DNA from: AWTP1-13 sp963820375
GTDB taxonomy: Bacteria; Pseudomonadota; Alphaproteobacteria; Rhizobiales; Hyphomicrobiaceae
Assembly (NCBI GenBank): GCA_963820375.1
Contig: CAWFZX010000008.1
Span: forward strand, 48,260-112,259
Length of the DNA stretch: 64,000 nt
Direction: 5' to 3'
Translations under genes and position numbers: made by a program
The notes under the pieces: generated by a model
Databases searched by the model: none
What the model was told of the DNA's origin: nothing
The model's input: the letters and a program-made list of their open reading frames with translations, nothing else
Shown: in pieces, positions 26,522-34,699 of the stretch
Position numbering within the stretch: position 1 is the first letter of the stretch
Layout of the letters: every line of letters starts with the position of its first letter

Positions 26522-27756
26522 GCGCGACGCCTCCAGCTCCCCCATCTGGGCCCCTGTCGGGAATCAAGGTCTTGGACTTCGGCCACACCATTATGGGCCC
26601 GTGCGCCGGGTTGCTGCTCGCTGACCTCGGCGCCGACGTCGTCAAGGTCGAGCCAACGGACGGCGATGCGACACGACGCCTGCCGGGGTTCGCCGCCGGG
26701 TTCTTTGCCACCTACAATCGCAATAAACGCAGCATTGCCCTCGACCTGAAGCGTCCCGAGGGGCAGGCCGCGTTGCATCGCCTGGCGGCCAACGCCGACG
26801 TGCTGCTCGAGAATTTCGCGCCCGGCACCATCGACCGACTGGGATGCGGCTGGCACCAGCTGGAAAAGATCAATCCACGCCTGATCTATCTCTCACTCAA
26901 AGGCTATCTCGCGGGCCCCTATGAAAACCGCGGCGCCCTTGACGAGGTCGTGCAAATGCAGACTGGACTTGCCTATATGACCGGACCGCCAGGCAAACCC
27001 TTGCGCATGGGTGCACCGATCATCGATATCCTCGGTGCCGTGTTTGGCGTCGTGGCGGTGCTTGCGGCGCTACGCGATCGCGAGCGAACCGGACGCGGGC
27101 AGCGCGTGTCGAGTGCCTTGTTTGAAAGCGCGACATTCCTGGTTGGCACGCATATCGCAGGCAGCGCTGTGACCGGTCAGCCGATGCCGCCCATGCCGGC
27201 GCGCAAAGGCGCGTGGGGCGTGTATGATGTTTTCAACACCGCCGACCGCCAGCAGGTTTTTGTCGCCGTGACATCCGACGGCCATTGGCAGCGTTTCTGC
27301 GACAAGTTTGGCTTCAGCGATCTGGCCGCCGACAAACGGCTGGCGAGCAACGCCTCGCGTTCCCTAGAGCGGGAGTGGCTAATCCCAGAACTCGAAAGCA
27401 GGCTGGCGCGGTTTCCCATGCTAACTCTCATGCAGGATTGCGAGGCCGCAAATGTGCCTTGCGCGCGCGTCAACCGCCCGGATGATTTGGGCAGCGATCC
27501 GCATTTGCTTGCCGGGGGCGCGCTGCTGGCAACGGCCCTGTCGTCTCTGGGAGGCGGGCCGCTCGTCGGCTTGCCGGCGCTGCCCCTGGAATTTGGCAAT
27601 GCGCGCGCACGGCTTGAGCTTGCGCGACAGCCGCCCCGGATCGGCGAGCACGGCGGCGAGGTCTTGCGTGAGGCGGGTTTCGGTGAGGCCGAGATCGGCA
27701 GACTGATTGCGACAGGCGTTCTCGGCCGGCACGCGGCCCAAGGAGGATCAGCATGA
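26518..27756 (+). CDS. CaiB/BaiF family CoA-transferase (first copy)
   Basis: Class III CoA-transferases move CoA between carboxylic acids. The 412-residue product shows GIKVLDFGH, ADLGADVVKVEP, NRNKRSIALDLK, ENFAPGTIDRLG and the aspartate region ALDEVVQMQTG, where the Asp forms the acyl anhydride. Its ATG overlaps the lyase stop and its own stop overlaps the second CoA-transferase, both as ATGA. It probably activates the acid that the lyase cleaves. The second copy is only moderately similar, so the two may have different acids or act as donor and acceptor partners. Confidence 0.9.
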   Translation: MSATPPAPPSGPLSGIKVLDFGHTIMGPCAGLLLADLGADVVKVEPTDGDATRRLPGFAAGFFATYNRNKRSIALDLKRPEGQAALHRLAANADVLLENFAPGTIDRLGCGWHQLEKINPRLIYLSLKGYLAGPYENRGALDEVVQMQTGLAYMTGPPGKPLRMGAPIIDILGAVFGVVAVLAALRDRERTGRGQRVSSALFESATFLVGTHIAGSAVTGQPMPPMPARKGAWGVYDVFNTADRQQVFVAVTSDGHWQRFCDKFGFSDLAADKRLASNASRSLEREWLIPELESRLARFPMLTLMQDCEAANVPCARVNRPDDLGSDPHLLAGGALLATALSSLGGGPLVGLPALPLEFGNARARLELARQPPRIGEHGGEVLREAGFGEAEIGRLIATGVLGRHAAQGGSA

Positions 27757-28958
27757 CAACGCCCGGCGGACCGCTCGACGGCATCCGCATCATCGATCTG
27801 ACGTCGATGCTATCGGGGCCGTGGGCGACCATGATCCTCGCCGACCAGGGTGCAGACGTGATCAAGGTCGAGGAGCCGCGCCAGGGCGACCATACCCGTT
27901 CTTACGGCAATCGCCGCAATGGTTTTTCTGCGTCCTTCCTCAACCTCAACCGCAACAAGCGGTCGCTCGCCATCGATTTGAAGACGCCGCAGGGTGTCGA
28001 GATCGTCAAGCGCCTATGCCAAACCGCCGATGTGCTGGTGCAGAATTTTCGCCCCGGCGTGGTCGAGCGACTAGGCATTGACGAAGACAACATCCGCAAA
28101 GTCGCCCCCGACATTGTCTACGTGTCGATCAGCGGCTTCGGCGAAAACGGGCCGTATGCGCAAAAACCCGTCTATGACCCCATCGTGCAGGCATTCTCCG
28201 GCCTGACCACGGTGCAGGCCGGCGCAGACGACCGCCGCCCTCGCCTCATACGCACGGTCCTACCCGATAAGCTGACGGCGGTGACGGCGGCGCAGGCGAT
28301 CGCGGCAGCACTCGTCGGCCGCCTGCGCAGCGGCAAGGGCCAGCACGTCCGACTGGCCATGCTGGATGCCGTGCTGGCGTTCCTATGGGCCTCCGACATG
28401 GGAGCTCAGACCTACGTTGGCGAGCAGGTTTCGCAGCGCACGGCCGCCAGCTTCATTGACCTGATCTACGAGACTGCCAATGGTTTCATGACGGTTGCGG
28501 TGATGACCAACAAGGAGTGGGCGGCACTGACACGCGCCCTCGAGTGCCCGCAGTGGCTCGAAGATTCGCGCTTCGTCACGCCCGCGCTACGTGACCAGAA
28601 CATCGATGCGCGGCTCGAGATGACGCAGGAAGTGCTCAAGACGCGGACGACCGAGGCGTGGCTGGCGCGGTTGGAAGCGGCTGGCGTGCCCTGCGCCCCC
28701 GTCCTCACTCGCGAGCAGGTGATTGCGCATCCGCAAATCATTGCCAGCGGCATCCTCCTGGAAAGCGAGCATCCGACGGCCGGGCGGTTGCGTCAGACCC
28801 GAACCGCCGCGCGGTTCGAAGCACCAACGGTCATCCGCCACGGGGCGCCGCACCTTGGCGAGCACAATCAGGAAATTCTGTCTGAGCTCGGTATCGCCAG
28901 CGAGACGATCGAGGCACTGCGGCGGCAGCGGATTATTGGCGCGGAAGTGCCCAGGTGA
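27753..28958 (+). CDS. CaiB/BaiF family CoA-transferase (second copy)
   Basis: A 401-residue class III CoA-transferase with GIRIIDLTSMLSGPWATM, ADQGADVIKVEEP, NRNKRSLAIDLK, QNFRPGVVERLG, and the catalytic Asp in KPVYDPIVQAFSG. It follows the first copy with a four-base ATGA overlap. It is closer to typical FRC/CaiB sequences than the first copy. The pair with the lyase implies a cycle in which a 3-hydroxy acid is loaded with CoA and split; the real acid is not known. Confidence 0.9.
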   Translation: MTTPGGPLDGIRIIDLTSMLSGPWATMILADQGADVIKVEEPRQGDHTRSYGNRRNGFSASFLNLNRNKRSLAIDLKTPQGVEIVKRLCQTADVLVQNFRPGVVERLGIDEDNIRKVAPDIVYVSISGFGENGPYAQKPVYDPIVQAFSGLTTVQAGADDRRPRLIRTVLPDKLTAVTAAQAIAAALVGRLRSGKGQHVRLAMLDAVLAFLWASDMGAQTYVGEQVSQRTAASFIDLIYETANGFMTVAVMTNKEWAALTRALECPQWLEDSRFVTPALRDQNIDARLEMTQEVLKTRTTEAWLARLEAAGVPCAPVLTREQVIAHPQIIASGILLESEHPTAGRLRQTRTAARFEAPTVIRHGAPHLGEHNQEILSELGIASETIEALRRQRIIGAEVPR

Positions 28959-29004
28959 CGCGGCCAAACCAGGCGGTTTGCCGTCAAGCGGATGGGGAGG
29001 AGCC

Positions 29005-30048
29005 ATGAAGCTTGGATTGTCGATCGGATACTCGGGCGCCGAGCTCAGTGTCCCAGTTGAAATGGTGCAGCGCGCCGAGGCGTTGGGCTACGATTCGGTG
29101 TGGACGGCTGAAGCTTACGGATCGGATGCGGTCACTCCGCTCGCCTTTCTTGCCGGCAAAACCGAGCGCATCAAACTGGGGACAGCCATCATGCAGTTGG
29201 CCGGACGCACCCCCGCCAACGCAGCGATGTCGGCTGCAACGGTGGACGCCTTGGCGGGCGGTGGTCGCTTTATTGCCGGCATCGGTGTCTCAGGTCCGCA
29301 GATCGTCGAAGGTTGGTATGGCCAGCCCTGGGGCAGACCCTACTGGCGCATCAAGGACTACGTGGCCATCATGCGCAAAATCTTCGCGCGCGAGGGCCCC
29401 GTCGTGCACGCGGGAAGCGAGATCAGTCTTCCCTACCAGGGACCGGGAGCGCTGGGCATCGGCAAGCCGCTGAAATCGATCCTGCACATGCGGCCGGATA
29501 TCCCCATCTACTTGGGCACCGGCAATGAGGCGACGGTGAAGCTGACAGCCGAAATCGCCGACGGCTGGCTGCCGCTCGGCTTCGTGCCCGGTTCGATGCC
29601 GGAGTACCGGCCCTGGCTGGAAGAGGGCTTCCGCCGCAGCAACGGCCACCGTAGTTTCAAAAATTTCGAGATCCAGGGCTCGGTTCACGTCGAGGTCAGC
29701 GACAATGTGACGGAGGCCCTCGCCAAACTTAAGCCGGAGGTGGCGCTGTACGTCGGGGGCATGGGTCATCGCGACAAAAACTTCCACAAGGACATCATGG
29801 TTCGACGCGGCTTCAAGGAGGCGGCGGAGCGGATCCAGGAACTCTATCTGGCGCAGCGCAAGGACGAGGCCGCGGCGGCGGTGCCGGACGAGTGGGTCGA
29901 TGCCAAGTCACTGGTCGGTCCCAAGGCCCGTATCAGGCAGCGCTATCGGGCCTGGGAGGAGTCGGGCCTTACGGGATTAACGGTCAGATCAAAAAGCCCC
30001 GAGGCCATCGAGGTGATGGCGGAGGCGGCACGCCTCAATCCGCGCTGA
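29005..30048 (+). CDS. Luciferase-like (LLM class) flavin-dependent oxidoreductase
   Basis: The 347-residue protein has the LLM barrel pattern MKLGLSIGYSG, MVQRAEALGYDSVWTAEAY, AAMSAATVDALAGGGRFIAGIGVSG and IPIYLGTGNEATVKLTAEIADGWLP. These enzymes use FMN or F420; MER/F420-type sequence is suggested, but the cofactor cannot be fixed here. GGGGAGG lies before the ATG at 29005, 46 bases after the second CoA-transferase, so it is probably the last gene of that operon. Confidence 0.88.
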   Translation: MKLGLSIGYSGAELSVPVEMVQRAEALGYDSVWTAEAYGSDAVTPLAFLAGKTERIKLGTAIMQLAGRTPANAAMSAATVDALAGGGRFIAGIGVSGPQIVEGWYGQPWGRPYWRIKDYVAIMRKIFAREGPVVHAGSEISLPYQGPGALGIGKPLKSILHMRPDIPIYLGTGNEATVKLTAEIADGWLPLGFVPGSMPEYRPWLEEGFRRSNGHRSFKNFEIQGSVHVEVSDNVTEALAKLKPEVALYVGGMGHRDKNFHKDIMVRRGFKEAAERIQELYLAQRKDEAAAAVPDEWVDAKSLVGPKARIRQRYRAWEESGLTGLTVRSKSPEAIEVMAEAARLNPR

Positions 30049-30117
30049 CGTTGGGTGCATCCCACCGCAGGGTGCCAGAAGCCTATCGGCGGCAAAACGT
30101 GATGAGGCTAAGTAGGG

Positions 30118-30438
30118 TCAGGCATTGCCCGCCGAGATCATGCTAGCACCGCCGGGTGCGACGCCGGACTCAATCCGAATATGGCAGAAGCGCGATGCCG
30201 ACAACCAGGCTCGATACTCGGCCTCTGTAGAGGCCTGTCCTTCGTCATAGATGGTCGGCAGCACCAGGCTTTGGCCCTTGGGCTACGCAGGTGCCAGGTG
30301 GCTGAGAATGATGATTGCTCCGCCTGGGCGCAGACCTTCGCCATGTGCGCGAGCGGTCTCCCTTCCCAGCACCTAAATGAAAGCTTGGAAGCGGTCGCCC
30401 AGACACCTTCTGGTAGCGCAAGTCCGGGGCGCGTACGA
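30118..30438 (-). pseudogene. Remnant of a SAM-dependent (O-)methyltransferase
   Basis: On the minus strand one frame encodes a methyltransferase C-terminal half: a post-I motif EGLRPGGAIIILSH, then TEAEYRAWLSASRF and ending APGGASMISAGNA before a TGA at 30118. Two in-frame TAG codons, at 30373-30375 and 30283-30285, break it, and no N-terminal SAM-binding half remains. It lies next to the glycine-tailed protein gene at the edge of the accessory region. Confidence 0.6.
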
Positions 30439-30462
30439 AGCCCGTGACGCGCCCGCACGACC

Positions 30463-31005
30463 TCAGTACCCACCCCCACCCCCACCCCCACCCCCGCCCC
30501 CACCGCCACCTTCGCCGCCTCCCCCGCTACCCCCACCCGACTGCCTCTCCTGATTCTTCCAGAAGTCCTTGAGCCAGGCGCCGCTCGCGTCCGAAGTAAC
30601 TCGCTCCGGACCGACCGGCCTCTTCACCAGCGTTCCGTTGCGCTCGACCGCGGGAACCGCGCTCTTCATTACCCCCGCCATGTCGCTAAGGGTCGCGGCC
30701 GCTCCAGCGGTCCCCTGGGGCGCCGCGCGCGAACAGGAGAAAGTTGCATCAAAGTTTTTGCGAAGCGAGGCGCACGCCTCGATCATGGCTGCTGCTGCCG
30801 TTGGGTAGTTCTCACCGTTGCTCCAGGCCGAGCCGCTGTGGTCCGTGCGAACTTCACGCCGCCAGACCTCTGCTTGGAATTGACCGCTACGCGTGAGCCT
30901 CACAACTGGCGAATATTCAAAAGCGGTGGCCTGGTCCTGCGCAAATGTCGGCGTCGTCAGTGCGAGGCTACTCGCCATCAGAAGGAGGGTCCTAGGAATG
31001 AGCAT
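30463..31005 (-). CDS. Secreted protein with poly-glycine C-terminal tail
   Basis: I do not recognise the family. The 180-residue precursor starts with a clear signal peptide (about residues 1-22, cleavage near TFAQ). The middle has two cysteines and the end is a run of about 27 residues that is almost all glycine, closing in tyrosine. The tail is coded by a repeated C/A-rich hexanucleotide (see the repeat). GGAGG precedes the ATG. Copy changes by hexamers would lengthen or shorten the tail by two glycines without changing frame. Confidence 0.65.
   Translation of the reverse strand: MLIPRTLLLMASSLALTTPTFAQDQATAFEYSPVVRLTRSGQFQAEVWRREVRTDHSGSAWSNGENYPTAAAAMIEACASLRKNFDATFSCSRAAPQGTAGAAATLSDMAGVMKSAVPAVERNGTLVKRPVGPERVTSDASGAWLKDFWKNQERQSGGGSGGGGEGGGGGGGGGGGGGGY
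30470..30512. repeat. Hexanucleotide repeat (CCCCCA type) coding poly-glycine
   Basis: A run of about five to seven near-perfect CCCCCA units (one reads CCCCCG). On the coding minus strand each unit gives two glycines. Such short repeats are prone to slippage. Confidence 0.85.
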
Positions 31006-31632
31006 GCTTTCCTCCTGAGTTGCTCATCTGAAAAACCCCGCACGGCTTCAGCTAGGTCGTCAAGTCTGGCCATTGTGTGACCAGTCCAGCCACAATCGTA
31101 ACCTTCTTTCTGTACGGCGCCGCGCGAATGACCCACGGGGGTCGCCGGACGCGTCGTCGGTCCGCTCGCGGGCCAAAATCAACATCCCAGGATTTCGTCA
31201 CGCATCTGCCGCGACATCTGACCGTGCGCTTGTACGGGCGACAGAGGCTGCACCGCTACGCGCCCACGCGCGAGCTTCCAAACCTATCCCGCCAACCTTG
31301 CAATGGTTGCAAGCGATCACGGAGCCTGCTCTCGCAGCAGAGCGCGGTGTCGCGAGATGGTTGGGCCGTAGGTTCCTTAATCGCCAAGGGCGTCACCTGG
31401 ACTCGGAACACTGTCCGCAATCGACAGAACCCGGACAGTAATGCCATGACGTCAGCTGCCATCCGATCTAGCCAGATTTAGGCAGCGCGTCGTAGCAGCG
31501 TGTGAGTTCCGCTGAGAACACCATTGCCGCGACTGTGTGCAGCCGAACTCAATCAGGAAGGCGGCCGGGAGAATGATTGCCAGTCACTGAGGACGATGGA
31601 TTGGCTGGCAGCAGCGCGCTGCCGGATGCGGC
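31006..31632. other. Gene-free accessory stretch
   Basis: About 630 bases with only short frames that show no protein-like composition on either strand. It includes the promoter side of the glycine-tailed protein gene. I see no RNA, repeat or mobile-element end. Confidence 0.35.
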
Positions 31633-31773
31633 TCAGCCGCCACGGCCGCCACGCCCATCACTATCCATCTGCTGCCACCACTCCGACGATCCAAAGGCAG
31701 CCGCTTGGACGCTGGACGTAAGGAAGGAGATTGCGATCCACGTGGCGATCAGACACAGCGTGACGTTCCTCAT
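31633..31773 (-). CDS. Tiny secreted peptide (46 residues)
   Basis: A 46-residue open frame starting at the ATG at 31773, with a GAGGCAGG site six bases upstream. Residues 1-25 form a classical signal peptide (MRN start, hydrophobic core, VQAAA cleavage region). The mature part is only about 21 residues: GSSEWWQQMDSDG followed by RGGRGG. The signal peptide and ribosome site argue that it is real; the function is unknown. It is too short for most gene finders. Confidence 0.5.
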   Translation of the reverse strand: MRNVTLCLIATWIAISFLTSSVQAAAFGSSEWWQQMDSDGRGGRGG

Positions 31774-32014
31774 GACCTGCCTCATGTTGCTTGGCTGTTG
31801 CTCCGGCAATGTACCCCCTAGTGCGGCAAGCGCACTCCGGCGCTCACCCGATATTTGCCGATGGCAACTATTCAGGCTGGTAACGGGTGGTCGACCAGTT
31901 GGCGATGCTCTGTCGAGCCATATAGGTTTCGCTGCCGGCAATCCGATGATGGGTAACGAGGGGAACCCGAGACCGTCTCACGGCTTCATCGCCGTTTCGA
32001 CGGCGATGATCTGC

Positions 32015-32293
32015 ATGGGTTCCATGGACGGCCATTACTGAGATTTGTAGCCTGACGACCGCGCCGCTCTTGCGAAGTGCCGGCGTCGTTACGATTTCCG
32101 GCAATCACGTGACCCCCGTCTTCACAAACCTTTGCAAACCGGCAATATGTCCGGCCCCGCAGATGCGGGGGGATGATCGTTTCGACGGACTTTCCGACGG
32201 CCTCCAATTCCAATAGCCCGGCAACTGTTCGGCACCTTCGCACCAAGTGACGATCTGGCCGGCAGGGTCGACCTTGAGTGTTGGGCTCGGCAT
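32015..32293 (-). pseudogene. Broken PAS-domain protein
   Basis: Pieces of one PAS domain appear in order but in changing frames on the minus strand: VDPAGQIVTWCEGAEQL (frame A, from 32293), AVGKSVETIIPPHLRGR (frame B, down to about 32151), GHIAGLQRFVKTGVT (frame A again), an in-frame TGA near 32105, then LPEIVTTPALRKSGAVVRLQ in the same frame. Two compensating frameshifts and a stop mark it as decayed. The original was probably a PAS sensor kinase or regulator. Confidence 0.7.
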
Positions 32294-32387
32294 TTTCTCA
32301 GCGCCTAAGCTTCCGGACTTATCGACAATTCTCCGGGTGGACCCCTCCTCCACTGATGATTTGCGCCGTCAGGGCGCACTGCCAGAA

Positions 32388-33017
32388 TCAGACAATGCCC
32401 GCTCGATCGTGACATCCCCAAAGATAGAACAACGGACGCCCCGTGGCGTATCCCAACCGATATATGCCCACGCCATGCCGAAGCTTGCTAGCTATGGGTC
32501 CTTGAATGCTGGCGGCCTGCCATAGCAACTCGAGCGAAGAGAAGTTCGCACCGTTGCTAGCTGCGACCGAGATGGGCTTCTTTAAGCCTCCTTTTGGTCC
32601 AAATGGTGCCAGGGCCACGACAGGGATATCGAGTGCTAGATCGTCCTTAGATATTGAGACGGCTGGAGCAGATGCCGAAAGCCATGACGAAAATTCATCA
32701 AGGCTTGAAGCGACAGCATCTCCCCATTCTAGCTCAGCGAACCGCAGCATGCGAAGCGGTAGGTCTGGTCTATGGACTAGCCGCTCAGCATCGGTGAGAG
32801 GATCAACTCGCAGTACTTTCGCACGCGTGAGCAGGAACTGCGTTGAGGTACGGTAGTAATAGGCCTTGCCTCGCAGATTTTGTAGGCCCCAACCACCTAC
32901 ATGTGGCCACCAGCAATCATATAAGAACTCCGCTCGATCAAACGCCAGGATGCGGAAGGGCCGAGCGTCCCAGTCCGTCTGAACCACAAGGCCGACTGAA
33001 AGATCCTCAAATTCCAT
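32388..33017 (-). CDS. Hypothetical protein of 209 residues, unlike its neighbours in base use
   Basis: Not recognised. The frame is intact from ATG 33017 and is protein-like (PFRILAFDRAEFLYDCWWPH, KAYYYRTSTQFLLTRAKVLRVD). Several A/T-ending codons and a lower G/C content than flanking genes suggest recent transfer. An upstream ATG at 33053 or 33170 would extend it but with less protein-like sequence. No signal peptide or membrane segment is seen. Confidence 0.6.
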   Translation of the reverse strand: MEFEDLSVGLVVQTDWDARPFRILAFDRAEFLYDCWWPHVGGWGLQNLRGKAYYYRTSTQFLLTRAKVLRVDPLTDAERLVHRPDLPLRMLRFAELEWGDAVASSLDEFSSWLSASAPAVSISKDDLALDIPVVALAPFGPKGGLKKPISVAASNGANFSSLELLWQAASIQGPIASKLRHGVGIYRLGYATGRPLFYLWGCHDRAGIV

Positions 33018-33263
33018 AGCTGGTTTGGCGTGAGGGGGGGTCTGCTGGAACATCAGTCCTGACAGCCGATTTGGTCGGCAATGGGGTCTTGGCCGCGTGA
33101 TAACGCGCTGGAGGAGTATCGGCCAGTCTTGATCGGGGCGGGTGCTCTGTGGTGCGACCGTTTCGAGCATATTTTTCGGGATTTTGATGTTGAGGCAAGC
33201 ATGGCGCGTCCCCGGGTTGCATGAAGAGCTCGAAGACCGCGCAGCCGCCTGAGTCGAGGCGTC

Positions 33264-33349
33264 TTAAGCCCTCATCGCCGCGATCAACGGCTTGACGCCC
33301 ACGATGTTCAGCACACCCGTGAGATTGTAGGCGAGCACATGCAACGCCA
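33264..33349 (-). mobile_element. C-terminal remnant of an IS transposase
   Basis: The minus strand from 33349 reads MALHVLAYNLTGVLNIVG then KPLIAAMRA and a TAA at 33264-33266. This is the characteristic C-terminal end of IS1182/IS5-type DDE transposases (LHVLAYNL). Nothing else of the transposase is recognisable upstream, and no terminal inverted repeats were found by eye. It marks past insertion activity here. Confidence 0.6.
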
Positions 33350-33518
33350 TGGCGGAACAGGTAGGTGGAGCGGGAAGGCGCGCCACCTTCCTGTTTTGCT
33401 GCCGGTTCCGGTCGCTCGCGGAAGAGCTCGACTGTCGCAGCGCCCGTCGCGTGTGCCGGAGGGTTTCCTTTCAACCTGAAAAGTCCGACCATAGGTGAAC
33501 CTTCAGTTCGAAGGTCGT

Positions 33519-34274
33519 TCAACGTTTTCCTCCTGAAACCGTGAGGATTTCTCCTGTCATCCACGCCGACGCGCGGGAGGCCAGAAAAACCGCGACGGGA
33601 CTCAAATCGGAAGGATGGCCGGGCCGCTTTTCCAACGGCGTCGTGGCGAGGAGGTGGGCTTCCTGCTCACCGCCCTTCACGCCGATCGCGCGCGCACCTT
33701 CCGTATCGAAATAGCCGGGCATGATGCCGTTCACCCGGATCTTCTGTTCAGCGAGTTCGAGCGCCAGCACCTTGGTGATTGCATTCACTGCGGCCTTGGA
33801 TGCGGAGTAGACTGCGCTGGCCGGTGCATTCCCCAGAGCAGACAGGGAGCTGATGTTGATCACGCTTCCGCCGGCGGAATTGAAATTCGCGACGGCGGCC
33901 CTGGTCGTCGCCAGCAGGCCAAGCACATTGGTTTTGAAGATGTGGTGAAAGTGTACCTCGTCGATGTCCGGCAACGCTTTGAAGTCGAACACGGCGGCGT
34001 TGTTGACCAGGATGTCGATCGGGCCGAAGGTCGCCACGGCCCTGGCGACCATGGCTTCGATATCCGCGGTTCTGGCCAGGTCTGACTGAACGGTGATCGC
34101 CTGCCCACCGGCTGCTCTAATCTCGGCCGCAACGCGTTCTGCGCCTTCCTGATCGCGAACGTAACCGACAGCGACGTTCGCGCCGGCAGCACCAAACGCC
34201 GTCGCGATGCCTGCGCCGATCCCTTTTGATGCGCCCGTCACTAGGGCGACGTTGCCCGCTAGCTCGTTGGTCAT
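33519..34274 (-). CDS. Short-chain dehydrogenase/reductase (SDR), 3-oxoacyl-reductase-like
   Basis: A 251-residue classical SDR. It has the NAD(P) loop TGASKGIG (14-21), the NNAA motif, catalytic Ser in NISSLSALG and the YSASKAAV motif with Tyr and Lys, and ends with MTGEILTVSGGKR. It likely reduces or oxidises a ketone/alcohol; substrate unknown. Its ATG overlaps the stop of the NTF2-like gene by four bases (ATGA), and a LysR gene diverges from the pair, which is probably its regulator. Confidence 0.9.
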   Translation of the reverse strand: MTNELAGNVALVTGASKGIGAGIATAFGAAGANVAVGYVRDQEGAERVAAEIRAAGGQAITVQSDLARTADIEAMVARAVATFGPIDILVNNAAVFDFKALPDIDEVHFHHIFKTNVLGLLATTRAAVANFNSAGGSVINISSLSALGNAPASAVYSASKAAVNAITKVLALELAEQKIRVNGIMPGYFDTEGARAIGVKGGEQEAHLLATTPLEKRPGHPSDLSPVAVFLASRASAWMTGEILTVSGGKR

Positions 34275-34594
34275 GCGGTTATGTCCAGACCCGTGATCTG
34301 ATCTTCCTTGAGCCGGAACATGAAGGTGATCGTGGCAGGACTGCCCTGGAATTGGCCGGTCACCCTGGCGCGGACTTTGGTGACATCGTCCACCTCATGC
34401 ATCTCGAACGGCTCGATGACGTGCTGGTACTTGGCTTTCGCTTCGCGCCACCACGCGCCGATGGCCTGGCGACCGGCGTAGGACCGTCCCTCGTCGTTGA
34501 CGACGGCATCGGGCGCGAAGGCGTGGACCAGCGCCACGCCTGCGTTGCTCTTGTCCGCGTCGAAATAGGCCCGGATCGGAGAAGGAAGGTTCAT
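34271..34594 (-). CDS. NTF2-like / SnoaL-type protein
   Basis: A 107-residue protein with the cone-shaped NTF2 fold pattern (IRAYFDADKSN, FAPDAVVNDEGRSYAGR, IGAWWREAKAKYQ). Such proteins act as small isomerases, cyclases or ligand binders. AAAGGAG precedes the ATG at 34594. It is the first gene of the pair with the SDR and is divergent from the LysR gene. Confidence 0.8.
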   Translation of the reverse strand: MNLPSPIRAYFDADKSNAGVALVHAFAPDAVVNDEGRSYAGRQAIGAWWREAKAKYQHVIEPFEMHEVDDVTKVRARVTGQFQGSPATITFMFRLKEDQITGLDITA

Positions 34595-34699
34595 CGATGC
34601 TCCTTTGTTCGGGATCGTTTTCGGTTCCCACTATCTAGCGTGGACAAATATTTTGATAAGCGGGATAAACCTGGATAAAGAATTGCGGAAAGCGGGACA
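34595..34699. promoter_or_regulatory. Divergent operator region with phased GATAA repeats
   Basis: A 105-base gap between the NTF2-SDR pair and the LysR gene. Three GATAA words start at 34655, 34664 and 34674, 9 and 10 bases apart, so on the same helix face. A LysR-type activator usually binds such a gap. Binding here is inferred from position only. Confidence 0.4.

Noticed and set aside
30470..30512. Possible CRISPR array
   Set aside because: The repeat unit is only six bases with no spacers; it is a simple-sequence repeat inside a coding region.
31077..31481. Plus-strand open frames of 122 and 134 codons
   Set aside because: Both overlap each other in different frames, with no ribosome site and no recognisable domain.
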